Positions 11,721 to 23,532 of a DNA stretch of 64,000 nt are shown here, piece after piece. The position numbers and the translations under genes are program-made. The notes under the pieces are model-generated. The model made no database searches and was not told the DNA's origin. It saw only the letters and a list, made by a program, of their open reading frames with translations. Each line of letters opens with the position of its first letter. The first letter of the stretch is position 1. Source of the stretch: Torreya grandis (lineage: Eukaryota; Streptophyta; Pinopsida; Cupressales; Taxaceae); the NCBI GenBank assembly GCA_037957365.1, contig JARHVA010001189.1, forward strand, positions 3,290,001 through 3,354,000. Reading direction: 5' to 3'.

Positions 11721-12343
11721 CTCATTAATTAATGTTTTTTTACCATTTTTTTGTTTTCTTCATTTACCATTATTTGTTTTTATTACAATCCTATTTGACA
11801 TGTATCATTGGTTAGACTTGGTGAGTTTGCCTTTCTTACTTAAAGATAACTACTTTGATTTTTTTAGTCTTTAGTAGCCTTGGATTTTTATTTACTTAAT
11901 TTACTCTTATTTTTGACTTGGTCATTTGGTCTAACATAGCACCTATCACCCCAACTTGCCAAATTTCCCAAGTACATCTCATCCTCATAGCACCAACTAT
12001 CTTGGCATTTCTTGCATTTATTTATTTTTACTCTTTAGTTTTGTATTCTTGGGTTTGTAAAAAGAAGTATTTTCACCCTCCATAATAAAAATAAACAACA
12101 CAATAGACAACCATCCTATGATAAAGATAATTCAAGGTATGCATCACATTTACTTTTTAGTTATTTACGTTTTAGACATCTACTTTTTAGATTAGTTTCC
12201 CTTTTCATTTAATTTTAGTTATTTTATGCTTTAAAATACTACAAATTTTTTTAGCATCAATTTTGTGTGTTACTATGTTATTTCACAAATCACCATCCCC
12301 TGTAACACCTTAGTGACACATGATGAGCTTCAAGTGGGGTATA

Positions 12344-13059
12344 TGTATACACATAATATTTTCATTTTTTACCAAATATTGATGCTTACATCTTGTAGGA
12401 ACCCATTGAGACTCAATATCTCTAAGTGAACACCCTAAGGGGTACACAAAAAAAATGGTGAGAAATCCTTTGGTGATTTTCAAGATTTTTTCCCCTTATT
12501 TCCACACTATTACCAATTCAACCAACTCTTAAAACCATTCCCTGAGCTATTTCTCCTCCCTTGCACACTCCTCTAGTCTTTTCCTTTTTCCATCCCTCCT
12601 TTTCTTATCTTAACCCCTTTTTGATAGTTAATTTTACTACATCAACTAGGTTGATCCAATATATTTTAGGGGTATTTCTCATGTTCTTAGATTGTTAGCA
12701 TTTTGGTTGACCTAGCTCAGATCTAGTGATTTGTCCCTAAAAGCACACTGGATCAATTAGGTTGACCCTATATAGCTAACCTTTTTGGAAGGATTTAGGG
12801 AAATATATTATTATATATAAAATATAATTTCATCATTATTTCATATGTTCAATAAAGATTTATTATTCACTAACACTTCAAAATCTACTCTTTCACCATT
12901 CTACTTGAGAAGATTTAGCTTAGCTTTCTTATTTGGAGAATCTAGTCTTGTGGATAAGTCTTGGATGCTTTGGCCTTTATTGGTGATCCTTACAGACCAT
13001 AAAAACCTCTTTAAAATCCCCTTTGGTGAAGGGAGATATTTATTCTTGATGGGTTCACA
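12344..13059 (+). repeat. 3' LTR of element A
   Basis: Begins TGTATACACATAATATTTTC exactly as the 5' LTR and follows it to the GGGAGATATT block at 13031-13040. Homology to the - strand family copy at 23533-24559 continues past this point to about 13550 (CCACTTTGTGTCATAAG near 13227, TTTGGAACCC near 13350, GGTCTAGTGGATCC near 13401). The true LTR may therefore be about 1.2 kb. The open frames at 12845-13222 (+) and 12901-13140 (-) lie within or across the LTR and resemble no known protein. Confidence 0.75.
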
Positions 13060-15106
13060 TTTAGGTAAGTATATTTTAACTTTGTTCTCCTCTCTTTTAG
13101 TAGATAAAAGTAGCATAAGTATTGGCTTGAATAATACCATCTTTCATATTTCATGTATTAAGGTGTTACTCATACTTTATTTAATTGAAGTTACTTATAC
13201 ATTTTTAATTTATTATTTCTAATTCCCACTTTGTGTCATAAGCTTTGGTGTGCACTAGATTAGATTTACTTTCTTATTGTTAGAATAAGTGAATGTTTTA
13301 AACCTTAGGACTCCATTAGGTTTGTTATGTGATTATGTTAGACTATAGGATTTGGAACCCTTCTAATCATGATATGTTTTGATAATTGGTCCCCTAATTA
13401 GGTCTAGTGGATCCCCATGTTGTTCATGCTCCCACTTAACATGTGTGTCTCCAATCGGAAGTGAAAATATGCTCTATCTTTTTTGAGCCATGATTGATTT
13501 ATAAACATGATGCATTTTTGATTTTATATAGAGAGGAATTATAAGAAGTTATAAATTAGAGTAAAATGTGTAATTTTTATAAGTTAGTTAAGATTAAAGA
13601 GTATATGGATAATTGTATTTATATTTTATAATAAATACACAAAAAATACAAGCATTAGTGTAGGAAACATTGTGTTATGTGTATTTTTTATGAGTTACTA
13701 TGAATATAGGAACTAATTATTTTTTTAAGCAAGTGTTAAGGATTATAATCAATACTAACCATTGTGGTACATTAATCTAACTAAAATTATCATATTCAAC
13801 ATAAAATTATTTGTAGCCAACAAATTATGATTTTATGTCAACACCCAATCTGGTTATAGAAAGAATATGAAGGATGAAGGATTTGTAGACATGGGTGGAG
13901 ACTGACATAAAATCAAACCAATTTATTATGTGGATGTCAAATACAATCCATTAATATGATAGAAGTTAGAGAAATGGGGCTTGGTAGAATTCATGTTGAG
14001 GGTTTTCAACTATGATGATGTAGTTTCAAAAGACTTTAACATGGGTTATAATTATAAAACTATGTAAATGAGAGAGGTGTGTATTAGTATTTTGAAGAGG
14101 TGATATGGGAAGTATGAGGCATGAGTTTTGAAGGTATGAAGGCATATAAAGACAAGAACTAGAAGTATGAGATCATGAAAACATTTTTCAATGTGGATAA
14201 AGACATAAAAACTGAAATGAAAGGGTTTCTTTGTATGGAATTATTCATTCCATGGCTCATTATTTGTCTTCAAATAATGAAATATGTAAATTTGGAAGGT
14301 AAGTTTCACATCCTATTTTTACATCACTTTTTATTAATGAATCATTTTAAGGGGAAAAAATCATATTGACATATTTCTTGTTAAGATCCCTTGAGATCAC
14401 TATAACCTCATTCTAATAAAATTATTTTAGTGACATAATTCATTAGGGTCTCATTTTACTGATCATTAATAATGGGGAACCGCTATGGGGGAATATGTTT
14501 AACTTGTTGAGGATGATAGTGAGGAGGACTCTAGGAGAAGCTAGATAGTTCTAAGGAGGATAGTGGGGATAATATTTGAATCCTATTAGATGATTATTTT
14601 AAGAGGTTCCTTGAAGAATCATCCTTAAAAATCTCTAGTTTCATTCAGCTCATTGTCAAAAGGAATAAAAATCACAAATGAAAAGAGACTAAAGTTCAGT
14701 CTAAGGTGGAAAAAGTTAAAATTTAATATGAATGAAGGAATAATATTGATAATACATATCCTAAAGGTGTGAATGGGAAGGATAATAATAATTTGTAAGA
14801 GGATGATAATGGTGGGGAAATGTGTAATCTCTCAGGCTCATAGTACTAAAATGTTTGAATTGGACTCAAAAATTGAAAAGACGGAATTCCAAATTTTAAA
14901 ATAATTTTAAATTTTGAACAAGTTAAAGGATAAAACCAAGGGTTTGATGAAATAATTAGAATATTAAAGAGTTAATAAGATAAAAAATGAGGTGGAGGGT
15001 ATAAAAATAACCCCAAAAATCTTGAAAAATAATTGGAGCTAGAAAAATTAGCTTAAATGGATAATAATAGTAAGGCAAAAAGTATGGTTAAAGAGAGGAA
15101 AAACAA
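13060..15106. other. Unassigned interval between elements A and B
   Basis: To about 13550 the sequence is homologous to the - strand A-family LTR copy near 23540-24020 and may be LTR. Beyond that I recognise no gene. The stretch 14470-15100 is purine-rich with many Glu/Asp/Lys codons in the + direction and could be a decayed coding fragment, but no motif identifies it. A 64-codon open frame at 14175-14369 is unrecognised. Confidence 0.35.
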
Positions 15107-16311
15107 AGAGGTAAGTTTTTACAAATTTTAGGACTTAGTAGATGTAAATATTAAGCTGTTAAAGGGTCTGATTATAGTAAATCAAGATATAAATATTTAA
15201 TAAATATATCTACTCATTTGTTACAAAATTGACTAAATTTAACTTTTCTAAAAAAAGCAATAAATAATGAAAATGATAACTTAGCTAGAAAAGGATAGAT
15301 GGATGATCTAGAAGTTGAAAATTAAGGTAGATGATGGTTTGAGTGTCATATATATAATATAGGTGATAAAAACCCTTTAAAATAATAACATCCTAATTAT
15401 AAAATAGTACCATGTGGTGCTAGTTTCCCTATTTTGGTAGTAGTGTCCTTTCCATAATTATTCTAAACTTCTAGGTGCGCATGGGTCTGGGTCTATCAAG
15501 ATTGTTCCTATGTACACAAGTTTTATAACATTATAGATGACCTGTTTTGAAAGAAATTATGAGAAAACTCTAATCCTCCATGTTGTTAGGGCACTCTATT
15601 TATATAAGCAGTAAAGTGTGTTTATTAGTGGGGTAGGCTAGACATCCTCAACACCACACTATGATGACAGTTGCCTATGTACCAATACTCAAATGAGGGA
15701 TAAATCTCGATGTAGTTATCCCAACCTAAGTGATATTACAATTGAAATTTAATCTAGTATGATAATATACTTGAGTTCTTTGAATGTGCTTGAGACTAGA
15801 AATCTGAGTAATCTAAGCTTAAGAATGTTGTAGATGGATGTATGTAAAATTAGTGTAGAATAGGGATTTATAACCTTAATTGTGTATAAATTATTCTAAT
15901 TTCATATGTATAATTTTCATATTATTTACATCTAATGGTTATAAGGCTCAAATTAATACATACATACTATTTTGGTGCTTGTGTGGGTGTTAAAAGAGGT
16001 CTAGGCTAACCTTGGATGGTCTATGATTTGAAAAAATATCTATTTGTGGAAAAAAGAAAGAAATGATAGTAGTGCCAAAATTGGGACACTATTTACATGT
16101 TGAATTATTGTCCCTATTATGGTGTTAGTGTCTAAGGGGTAGAACCCAAGACACGAAGGGTTAAAATGTAATAATGAGGGTCTAGGAATGTTTTAGGGAT
16201 GAATATGGATGTTTGTGGACTACACAAAGGCTAGATAAGTGTGAAGATAGGCCCTAAAATAGGTGGTGTCAAGTAGCACTCTTAGCACTCAAGTTTTTTT
16301 TGGTGATTACA
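15107..16311 (-). repeat. 3' LTR of element B (left copy)
   Basis: Matches the copy at 22330-23532 from about GAGGTAAGTTT to GTGTGAAGATAGGCCC (16256), with roughly four of five bases shared by eye. Strong shared blocks are GTGGGGTAGGCTAGACATCC (15630; also near 22870) and the TTTGTGGAAAAAAG block (16043; also near 23285). Read on the - strand the LTR begins TGTAATCACC directly after the polypurine tract, which fixes this boundary well. Confidence 0.8.
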
Positions 16312-16321
16312 TTCCCCCCCC
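16312..16321 (-). other. Polypurine tract of element B
   Basis: TTCCCCCCCC on the + strand is GGGGGGGGAA on the - strand, immediately followed by the TG that starts the LTR. This is the expected position and composition for the plus-strand DNA primer of an LTR retrotransposon and confirms the - orientation of element B. Confidence 0.75.
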
Positions 16322-19300
16322 ATTTATTATATAAATGTAGCAAAGTAAAATGACTAAGAAAAAGGAGAAATAAGCGTACCTATACTTAACTAAGAGGTAA
16401 AATCCATGAGTTTAGATCTGAGTACGTGAAGTGTGATTCATTACATGTCATACAAGTGAAACATGCATAGATAATTCCTTTCTTAAGAGATATAAAAATC
16501 AAAGACAAAACTAAGAAAATAATTAAAACTAATTAAAGAGATAAAACAAAGGAAAGGAATAAATACACCTCATTGGGTATGAAAACCAATGCCTAAACCT
16601 GGTGATAACCTATGTGTGTGCATGTATATAGTGATCAATTCATGAATAGCTTAGACTAAGGTGATGGATTTCTCAATCCCCATGTGTGGGTAGATTTAGA
16701 ACTAAATTTAGATTTGAATCCATCATTTTCCATCCTTACTTGGTGGATCATGACCTATGAATATCTTGTAGTGGAATGATGGTGTGCCCAACCCTCTCAT
16801 GCAGGTGGCTCAAAAACATAAGTAGAATATGACTCTATCATTGCCTACCCATGTGTATTAGATGCATCTAAACTAAAATTTCACTATATAACTATAAAAT
16901 TTCTAATTAGATATGTATAACTAGAGATATATAATTTTATATGTCAATTGTGTGGCCTCTCAAGTATATTAGATAGCTCTAACCACTCAAGAATGATGAC
17001 TACTGTAGATGGAGTAAGGAATGAATCTAGTGTGTAACCTAGAATATGTTGTTTGATTGTAAAACATAGATAATGACATGGAGTTTTTCATTCCATCTAA
17101 TCAATTAGTAAATAAGTGATCATACAAAAATAATGTGTTACGCACATGCCCCCAAATCTAATATATGAGCATATAGATTCTAGACTAAGTTGTAGTAACC
17201 TATATCTAAGTATTTGAAGTGTAAATGGTAATGGTCATGTCATGCATGATGCCCCAAATATTATAAAATTAGTATGAATCTAAGTGAGACTGAGAAAAAT
17301 TGGTAAATCTATAACTGAACCTATGCAAACCTGAACTGTACCTATTATACTTTTCTTGCCAATCTATATTTTTCTAAAATTGAGGATACTAGATAGTAGC
17401 ACCATATCTTAGATAGTAATTCCATGTAGTGTTAGTTTACCAATTTGGTTTTTAATGTATTATTATTCTAATTTTGTATGTAATTATAACTGATTTCTTT
17501 ATCAATATTTCCCACTATGTTTCCCTGAGTCTAATTTTTGTAATATGAGCCTATGTCCTAGAAATTATACTGAGTACATTCTGATAGCTTTATCTCAATG
17601 ATAATCCCCTATGAATACCCCATCTTTTTATGGGAGTTGAATATGTGTAATAACTATCCTTAAAATAAAAATCTATATGAAATGTGTGTTATCTAGAGCA
17701 TATGTGATATCTATGTAATAAACCAATATAATGTGCATACATAAGATTGTAATGTAATATAATACAAGCATAAATTTGTAATATGTGATTTATGTTATGT
17801 CTATAATTCACAATGTTGTCAAGATAGATATAATACTATATGTGAACAATAAATCTAAGTAATAATTGAGTAGTTGCCTAAGGGGATGGGGCATGATGTC
17901 TTTCATGGCACCTAAGTAGGAAGAGAAATGCATGAGTTCCTTCATGGAATCTAAAATTAGAGTGTGTAATAAGAAAGAGATAAGTGTCATGGTCATGATG
18001 CATACAAAAAACCATACATTTAACACACATGAGGCATGCAAAGTAGGCTAAGGGGACATAATAAAGGGACATGGGCATATGTCACTAAATCTGAGAAATT
18101 AAGACATATAAAGACATGTTCAAATATCCATATACACTAACAAAAATCAAGTTATCTGAGAGCCACATGGAAGGATATGTTTAAATGTCTACATACATAA
18201 ACATGAAGGCACACATAAGTACATGGGAACATGTTTGAAGGATACATACAGTGAAAAAAAGTGGTGTAGAACCATAGAGAAATGACATGTTCAAATTCCC
18301 TAGAATAAAATAAGCATAGAGATATAATCAATTATAAACTAGGAAAGCTAGAAATGAAAGTATGCATGAACATGTAATATAAATTTGTGTAAGAACCAAT
18401 ATGTACATATACTAAGCTTAGAATAGTAGTAGCCAACAAAAATATAGATTAATTGTAGTATGATCAATATCAAGATATAACAATGTTAAATTTGTGGTGT
18501 AGAGTTTAGAAAGATTTAACTTGGTAAATGAAACTATGTATATGGTTCCCCAAATGGGAGAATGTGTCAAATGAAGAACCCATGTATCTATGTATAAGTC
18601 CCTAGTGGGTAAATAAGAGAAAAGATAGGTAAATGTAGTGGACCTAAATTTTATAATCTATATACAAGCACTCAAAAAGAATAAGTGAATCATGTATGTA
18701 TGATAAAAGTTGACTATACTAAGATAACTAGCATATGCAATGTCTAGAAAATATAATAAGTGTAAATAGGAAATGCATACAATCTATAATTTTGTGTTTT
18801 TGAGTAAACATTTGAATGTTTTTATGTTCTTAAAATATTATATTATTTTTTTATTTTCTAGATATAAGTTATGTATAAGTAACATGAAAATACAACTATA
18901 TACAAGGTTCAAATAATAAGGAAAGTGTGTAAAATAAGGGAAGAACAATACTAACTGATGAGTCTCATGGGAAACTCATTATAAATGTGGTATGTGATAA
19001 ATAAAGGAATAGTGATCATGTATATTGTATGGAAAGGTAACTATGGTCCCAAAACCTACTGTATTAAGTGGTTTATAACTATAACTACTTGTGAAGTGGT
19101 GTTAGTAATCCATGAAACTAAATGTGGTGTCTTATGAATTATAGGGATCCTAGGTACCCATCTAGTAAAATATGTTGTATTTGGCATAAGTTTTATGTGA
19201 TAATAACCCTTATAACTCAATTTATATTTATCTCATAAGAAAATGAGTAGATGGAGGCCCTCTAAAATTTGTAACATATCTATGATGCATGGGTCTCTCT

Positions 19301-19539
19301 AATAATGATGTCTATGGGAGAGTATGTGTACATGGTAATACTATAAGAGTAGACTTCACCTGGATTGGTGGTTCCAATAAAATATATTGTGTACTAATGG
19401 GAACTATGGTTAGAGTTATAACTAGTAACTAAGTTGTAACTAGTAATCATAGTATAGCTACCCATGGTACAGGTAGAGGATACTCATATAAAATACCCTC
19501 CATTGAGATCACCTAATTTGCATGTATATATTTAATGAA
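16322..19539 (-). other. Non-coding 3' part of element B
   Basis: No pol domain or convincing open frame is visible on either strand. Overlapping - strand frames at 17808-18078 are unrecognised. The region holds loosely repeated text such as ACATGTTCAAAT and CATGTTTGAA with ACATACA between 18100 and 18300, and an isolated copy of an LTR-like module at about 17388-17458. An autonomous gypsy element would carry RT, RNase H and integrase here. Confidence 0.55.
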
Positions 19540-19944
19540 TATTTGTATGGCTGATGAGATGGTTCATAACTATTGTATCTATGGCCTACCCAATAACATG
19601 TCAATTGTGACTACACTAGGTACTACTAAGAATCTAGTAGCCACATGTGTTGGTCCAACCTATAGTGTAAGTATAATCTCCTCGATAGAGCTCTAAACAT
19701 CTCCACTAAAAAAATTAATAAATTTGTTTTTAGGAGATATATCATGATTAGAATAGACTAAATTATATATAATTCTGATAGTGAACATGTTAATACTTGA
19801 CCCATTTCCAACCATAACACTTTGAATAGGATGATGATCTATGTAGGCTTGTAAAAAGAGTGCATATAAATTTGAATCATCATCAACAATATTTTTTTCT
19901 AATAAAGTGATGAGTAGTCTAGCTAGTACTATTGTATAATACAT
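19540..19944 (-). pseudogene. Element B aspartic protease remnant
   Basis: Read on the - strand the frame 19944-19693 contains QSVMVGNGSSINMF. Plant gypsy proteases have V-x-R-VLVDNGSSINIL, so the block is clear, but the catalytic Asp has become Gly. Downstream, with frame disturbance, come FLVVPSVVTIDMLLGRP and a following Ile-Gln, matching the VLD-x-YN-LLGRPWI C-terminal motif. It follows gag directly, as in gag-pol frames. The mutated Asp means it could not cleave. Confidence 0.75.
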
Positions 19945-20199
19945 ACCAATAATATTATGTAATCCATGTGCATCTTTTATAGTAGTGTGATATGATATTG
20001 GTGGTGGATGTGACTAATATGTGTAGTGAACACCTAAAGTGCCCCTTGCCTCATTTGTTATATGTTTTAGAAATGGATATGAGAACATTTTTAGTGCCTT
20101 ATCTTCTATTTGTTAAAATTTGGGTGAATTTTTGGGTGTACCCACATCAATTATGTTGGCCTCTATCAAATATTTTATCTTATTTTTTAATGTGATGTA

Positions 20200-21543
20200 T
20201 CAATTTGTTCTATGGCCTTGTATCTTATGATATGCATAGGATACATTGGAATCATATATTTTTTGAAGAGGCTATGCCATATAAACCTATTTTATGGGAG
20301 GAATATATATGGTATTACATTCCAAAATCTATTGTAAAACATATGTTGGTGATTATAGAAGGTTATTGAAAACTCATTATGGAGGAGATGATAAAACCTA
20401 GTGAGGATATGGCTCAAAAACTATGTTAACTAAAATATTTGGATCACTCTTGTTTTCAGTGGCCCTAACCTTGTATGTAGGCTTACTATAAATATTATTA
20501 TTTTATTTTGATGCACTTTTATATTTTATTCTACCCATAGAGATAAGCTTGAATTATATTTCTTTCACTATGTGGCATAAATCTATGAAGGTTGGAAACT
20601 TATTAAATAAGATAGCTTCATGTGATGTTAGTAGTAGGCTCTATTTGAATATGTCTTCAAGATATCTATCTATCATGGGTATTTTCAAATTGGACAATAT
20701 AATAATATATTTCAAGATGAATTTTTTAATAATATCATTATATTTTTTATTTAGTTGAGATACTTGAGCATATGAATTCTTATCACTAATGTTTATTAAG
20801 AAGTGTGCTAAAAATATATCTACCAATGGATTGAATGTAGTGATAGACTAATTCAATATATCATAGAAACATTATAAGGCATAATCCTTTAGACTTTATG
20901 GAAAAAACTTAGTGAGTAATGAATCATTGGACACGTAGTCCAAACATGATGCATGGAAACCTTGAATATAGTACTCTAGGTTACCCTTACCATCATACAA
21001 TGTAATCTTAGGTGCCATAAATCTGGATGGTAAAAGAGTTATCTCTATGTGATATGTTAAAGGTGTATGTAAAATAATGTGAGATTCTAAGGCATGTGAT
21101 GGCCTAGTATATCCTTGTTCAATATGTAACACCTTCACCTATAGATAATTAACCTCATGTATAAGGGATTATACATCTAGAGAGGAGGAACTAGCCATAG
21201 GAGGTGTAGCTACCATTAAAGGTTGTTGAGTTAAAATGGGTTATTGTACAAGTTGAGTTTCCCCCAAAGTAGGTGTAACAATATTGTTATCTATGGGAAT
21301 AGAAGATACCATTATTTGATTTGTTATTTATTTATATTATGGCTTTCATAATTCGTGCATGATCATGGGGATATTCCCTAATTCTATCTTTGAAACTCTA
21401 TAAAATCTCATCTTTATGGATAATAAGATTTTCATTGCTAAGTGGTGAATAGTGTCTTGAATCCCATCTTGTGTGTTATTTTGATCTTGATTATATTTCT
21501 CATCTTTCAATTTACGATTTGGATATGAAATAGTGTTAAGCAT
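20200..21543 (-). pseudogene. gag: Element B gag
   Basis: On the - strand a single frame can be followed from 21543 through 21312 to 20896 with stops. It has a Gln/Pro/Ser-rich N-terminal part, then RFMAPKITLYDGKGNLEYYI and FHASCLDYVSND, matching the gag core P-K-x-YDG-x-GN-x3-H-x2-F. A shifted continuation near 20826-20641 has FNPLVDIFLAHF and LRxY-like text, matching the SI-x-TF-x2-L-x3-F block. This is a gypsy gag of the same broad type as in element C. Stops are mostly TAA/TAG where Gln is expected. Confidence 0.75.
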
Positions 21544-22329
21544 AAATTTGTTAGGTTTATATGCATATAAATTATGAACACTAGCATATTATTAAGACTT
21601 TGTACATATAATTTTATTTGCCAGTAATTTGACCTTTTCTCTTAATAACTAATTTTGATTATATAATTATGATATTATCTTACTCATACTGATAATTTGA
21701 TCCCTTAGAGTCTCACAAGTGCAAACCCTACTTTCTTTTTATTGAGGGGAGAGGTAGAGGCATATATAGGTTGAGTATAGGCATTAGTAAAAATAGTATA
21801 GGTTGCATCATCTCATGGAGGAGTGATACATTGGACTTGGTTAGAGGGAATATAGATATCACCCTCATGGATATGAGGGGGAGAAGGAAATTATTTCATG
21901 TGCATAGGATATGACATTTAAACTTGTAATATGGTTATTATGGTATTAATTTTATGGATTCAGTCCAATAAACTATATTATTATTCTTCCTATATGTATG
22001 TGAGGATTTGTTTCTTAATTAAATTCCACATAAGAGATTAATAACATGATAGAGATAGAATAAAATATGGAATACATTTTAATTGATATAAAGCATCATA
22101 TACATATGTGTTATGCCATGTTTTAATTCATTCTAAATCAAAGGAAAGAAGAATGCAAAGGAAACTAGAAAATAATTTATTAAAAAGTGATAAACTTCAT
22201 TGATCATTACTATCTTGATTATATGAAATTCAAATAAAAAAATATAGGGATTTGAAATCTAACTGTGGGTCTTATAATGATGGAAACATAAACTCTAGGG
22301 TTATTTAAGATTAATTTTTGTTCAATATT
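21544..22329 (-). other. Leader of element B
   Basis: This is the stretch between the right LTR and gag on the - strand. It contains short Gln/Tyr/Asn-rich fragments that may be the extreme N-terminus of gag, but no clear domain. No tRNA primer-binding site is recognisable beside the right LTR. Confidence 0.45.
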
Positions 22330-23532
22330 TGAAGTAAGTTAGATTCACCAAATATTTTAACTTTTTATAACTTAGTATATGTAAATCCTAGGTTGTTAGA
22401 GGGTTTGAGTATAGTAAATTAGGGTAAAAATATACAATAAATATGACCAATGATTTTTTATAGAATTAACTAAATTTGACCTTTCTAAAAATAATAATAA
22501 ATAATACAAATGATAACTTATTTGGAAAAATATTGAGATAAATGATCTATAGGCTAAAACCTAAGGTATAAGTTGGTTTGAGTGTCACAAATAGGATCTA
22601 GGTGTGAAAAGCCCTTTTAGATAGTAGTACCCTAATTGGATAGTAGCACTATGTGGTGTTAGTGCCCTTATTTTGGTAATAGTGTCCTTTGTGTAGAACT
22701 ATTATGAGCTTTTAGGTGTACCTAGGTCTAGGTTTTTCAAGCCTATTCCTACATGCACGAGTTCTAAAACTTTATAGATGACGTATTTTGATTGATTTTA
22801 TAAGCAAAACCTAATTCTCCATATTGTTAGGGTATCTATTTGATACAAGTAGTAGAGTGTGTTTGTTAGTGGGGTAGGCTAGACATCCTCAGCACCTTAC
22901 TATGATGATAGTTTACTACATACCAATACTCTGAAGAGGTATCAAGCCCAATGTAGTTCTCCCCACCTAAGTGCTAGTGCAATTGCAAGTGAGGCTAGTA
23001 TGATTATATACTTGAGTGCTTTTAATGTGTTTGAGATTGGAAATATAATCAATCTAAGTTTATGAATGTTGTAGATGGTTGTATATAGAAGTAAGGAAAA
23101 ATAGGGATTGATAACCTTAATTGTGTATAACTTGTTTTGAGTTTACATGTGTAATTTTCATCTTATTTTCATCTAGTGGTTAGAAATCTAAAATTCATGT
23201 ATATATACTATTTTAATTCTTGTGTGGGTGTTAAAATTGGTAGAGGCTAACCCTAGGTGGTATAATATTTGAAAAGATATCCATTTGTGGAAAAAAGAGG
23301 GAAATCATAATAGTTAAAAAATTGGAAGACTAACACCATGTGGTTTTGTTTTACCCATTATGGTGCTAGTGTCCAAGTGGTAGAATCTAAGGCATGAAGG
23401 GTCAGGATGTAAGAATGAGAATCTAGGATTGCTTTAGAGATGACTAGGGATGCCTATGGCCCACACAAAGTCTAGATAAGTGTGAAAATAAACCTTAATA
23501 TATGTCTATGGCTAAGTTAGGGATAGGTGGTC
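22330..23532 (-). repeat. 5' LTR of element B (right copy)
   Basis: Direct repeat of 15107-16311. The match holds to about 23493 (GTGTGAAAATAAACC). The last 50 or so bases of the left copy, ending GGTGATTACA, are not present; instead about 40 bp of other sequence ending GGATAGGTGG leads into the A-family remnant. The outer edge of this LTR therefore seems truncated or rearranged. Confidence 0.75.

Larger units (their letters stand above)
9926..12343 (+). other. Long untranslated 3' region of element A
   Basis: About 2.4 kb lie between the pol stop and the right LTR, as is common in Tat/Ogre elements. It is A+T-rich with pyrimidine-rich runs on the + strand and no recognisable domain in either direction. 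Open frames on the - strand at 10081-10278 and 10700-10933 are unrecognised and probably chance. It contains two small imperfect tandem repeat blocks, listed separately. Just before the LTR, GAGCTTCAAGTGGGG (about 12327-12341) is the best candidate for the polypurine tract. Confidence 0.6.
787..13059 (+). mobile_element. Element A: Tat/Ogre-lineage Ty3/gypsy retrotransposon
   Basis: About 12.3 kb bounded by two directly repeated LTRs, with gag, protease, RT, RNase H, second RNase H and integrase between them in the Ty3/gypsy order. The second RNase H between RNase H and integrase is the hallmark of the plant Tat lineage. The long non-coding tail after pol also fits Tat/Ogre elements. From about 4019 to 9925 almost all coding matter stays in one frame, so the ancestor probably had one long gag-pol frame. 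Inactivation is by stops, a few frameshifts and lost catalytic residues. The exact 3' edge is uncertain because homology to another family copy runs past 13059. Confidence 0.85.
15107..23532 (-). mobile_element. Element B: non-autonomous gag-protease LTR retrotransposon
   Basis: Two directly repeated LTRs (15107-16311 and 22330-23532) flank about 6 kb. The coding remnants run on the - strand: gag near the right LTR, then protease. A strong polypurine tract stands beside the left LTR. Between protease and polypurine tract lie about 3.2 kb with no RT, RNase H or integrase motif that I can find on either strand. The arrangement resembles non-autonomous elements that keep gag and protease and borrow pol functions from a relative. 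Loss of pol by deletion is the alternative. Confidence 0.75.

Noticed and set aside
12845..13222. 125-codon open frame in the right LTR of element A
   Set aside because: It lies across LTR sequence, is not kept open in the left LTR or the inverted copy, and matches no family.
17808..18078. Two overlapping - strand open frames in element B
   Set aside because: No domain, overlapping frames, low-complexity A+T-rich sequence; treated as chance.
16322..19539. RT YxDD motif on the - strand of element B
   Set aside because: The only Asp-Asp run near a Val or Tyr (19873-19896) is in the protease frame; no other RT block accompanies it.
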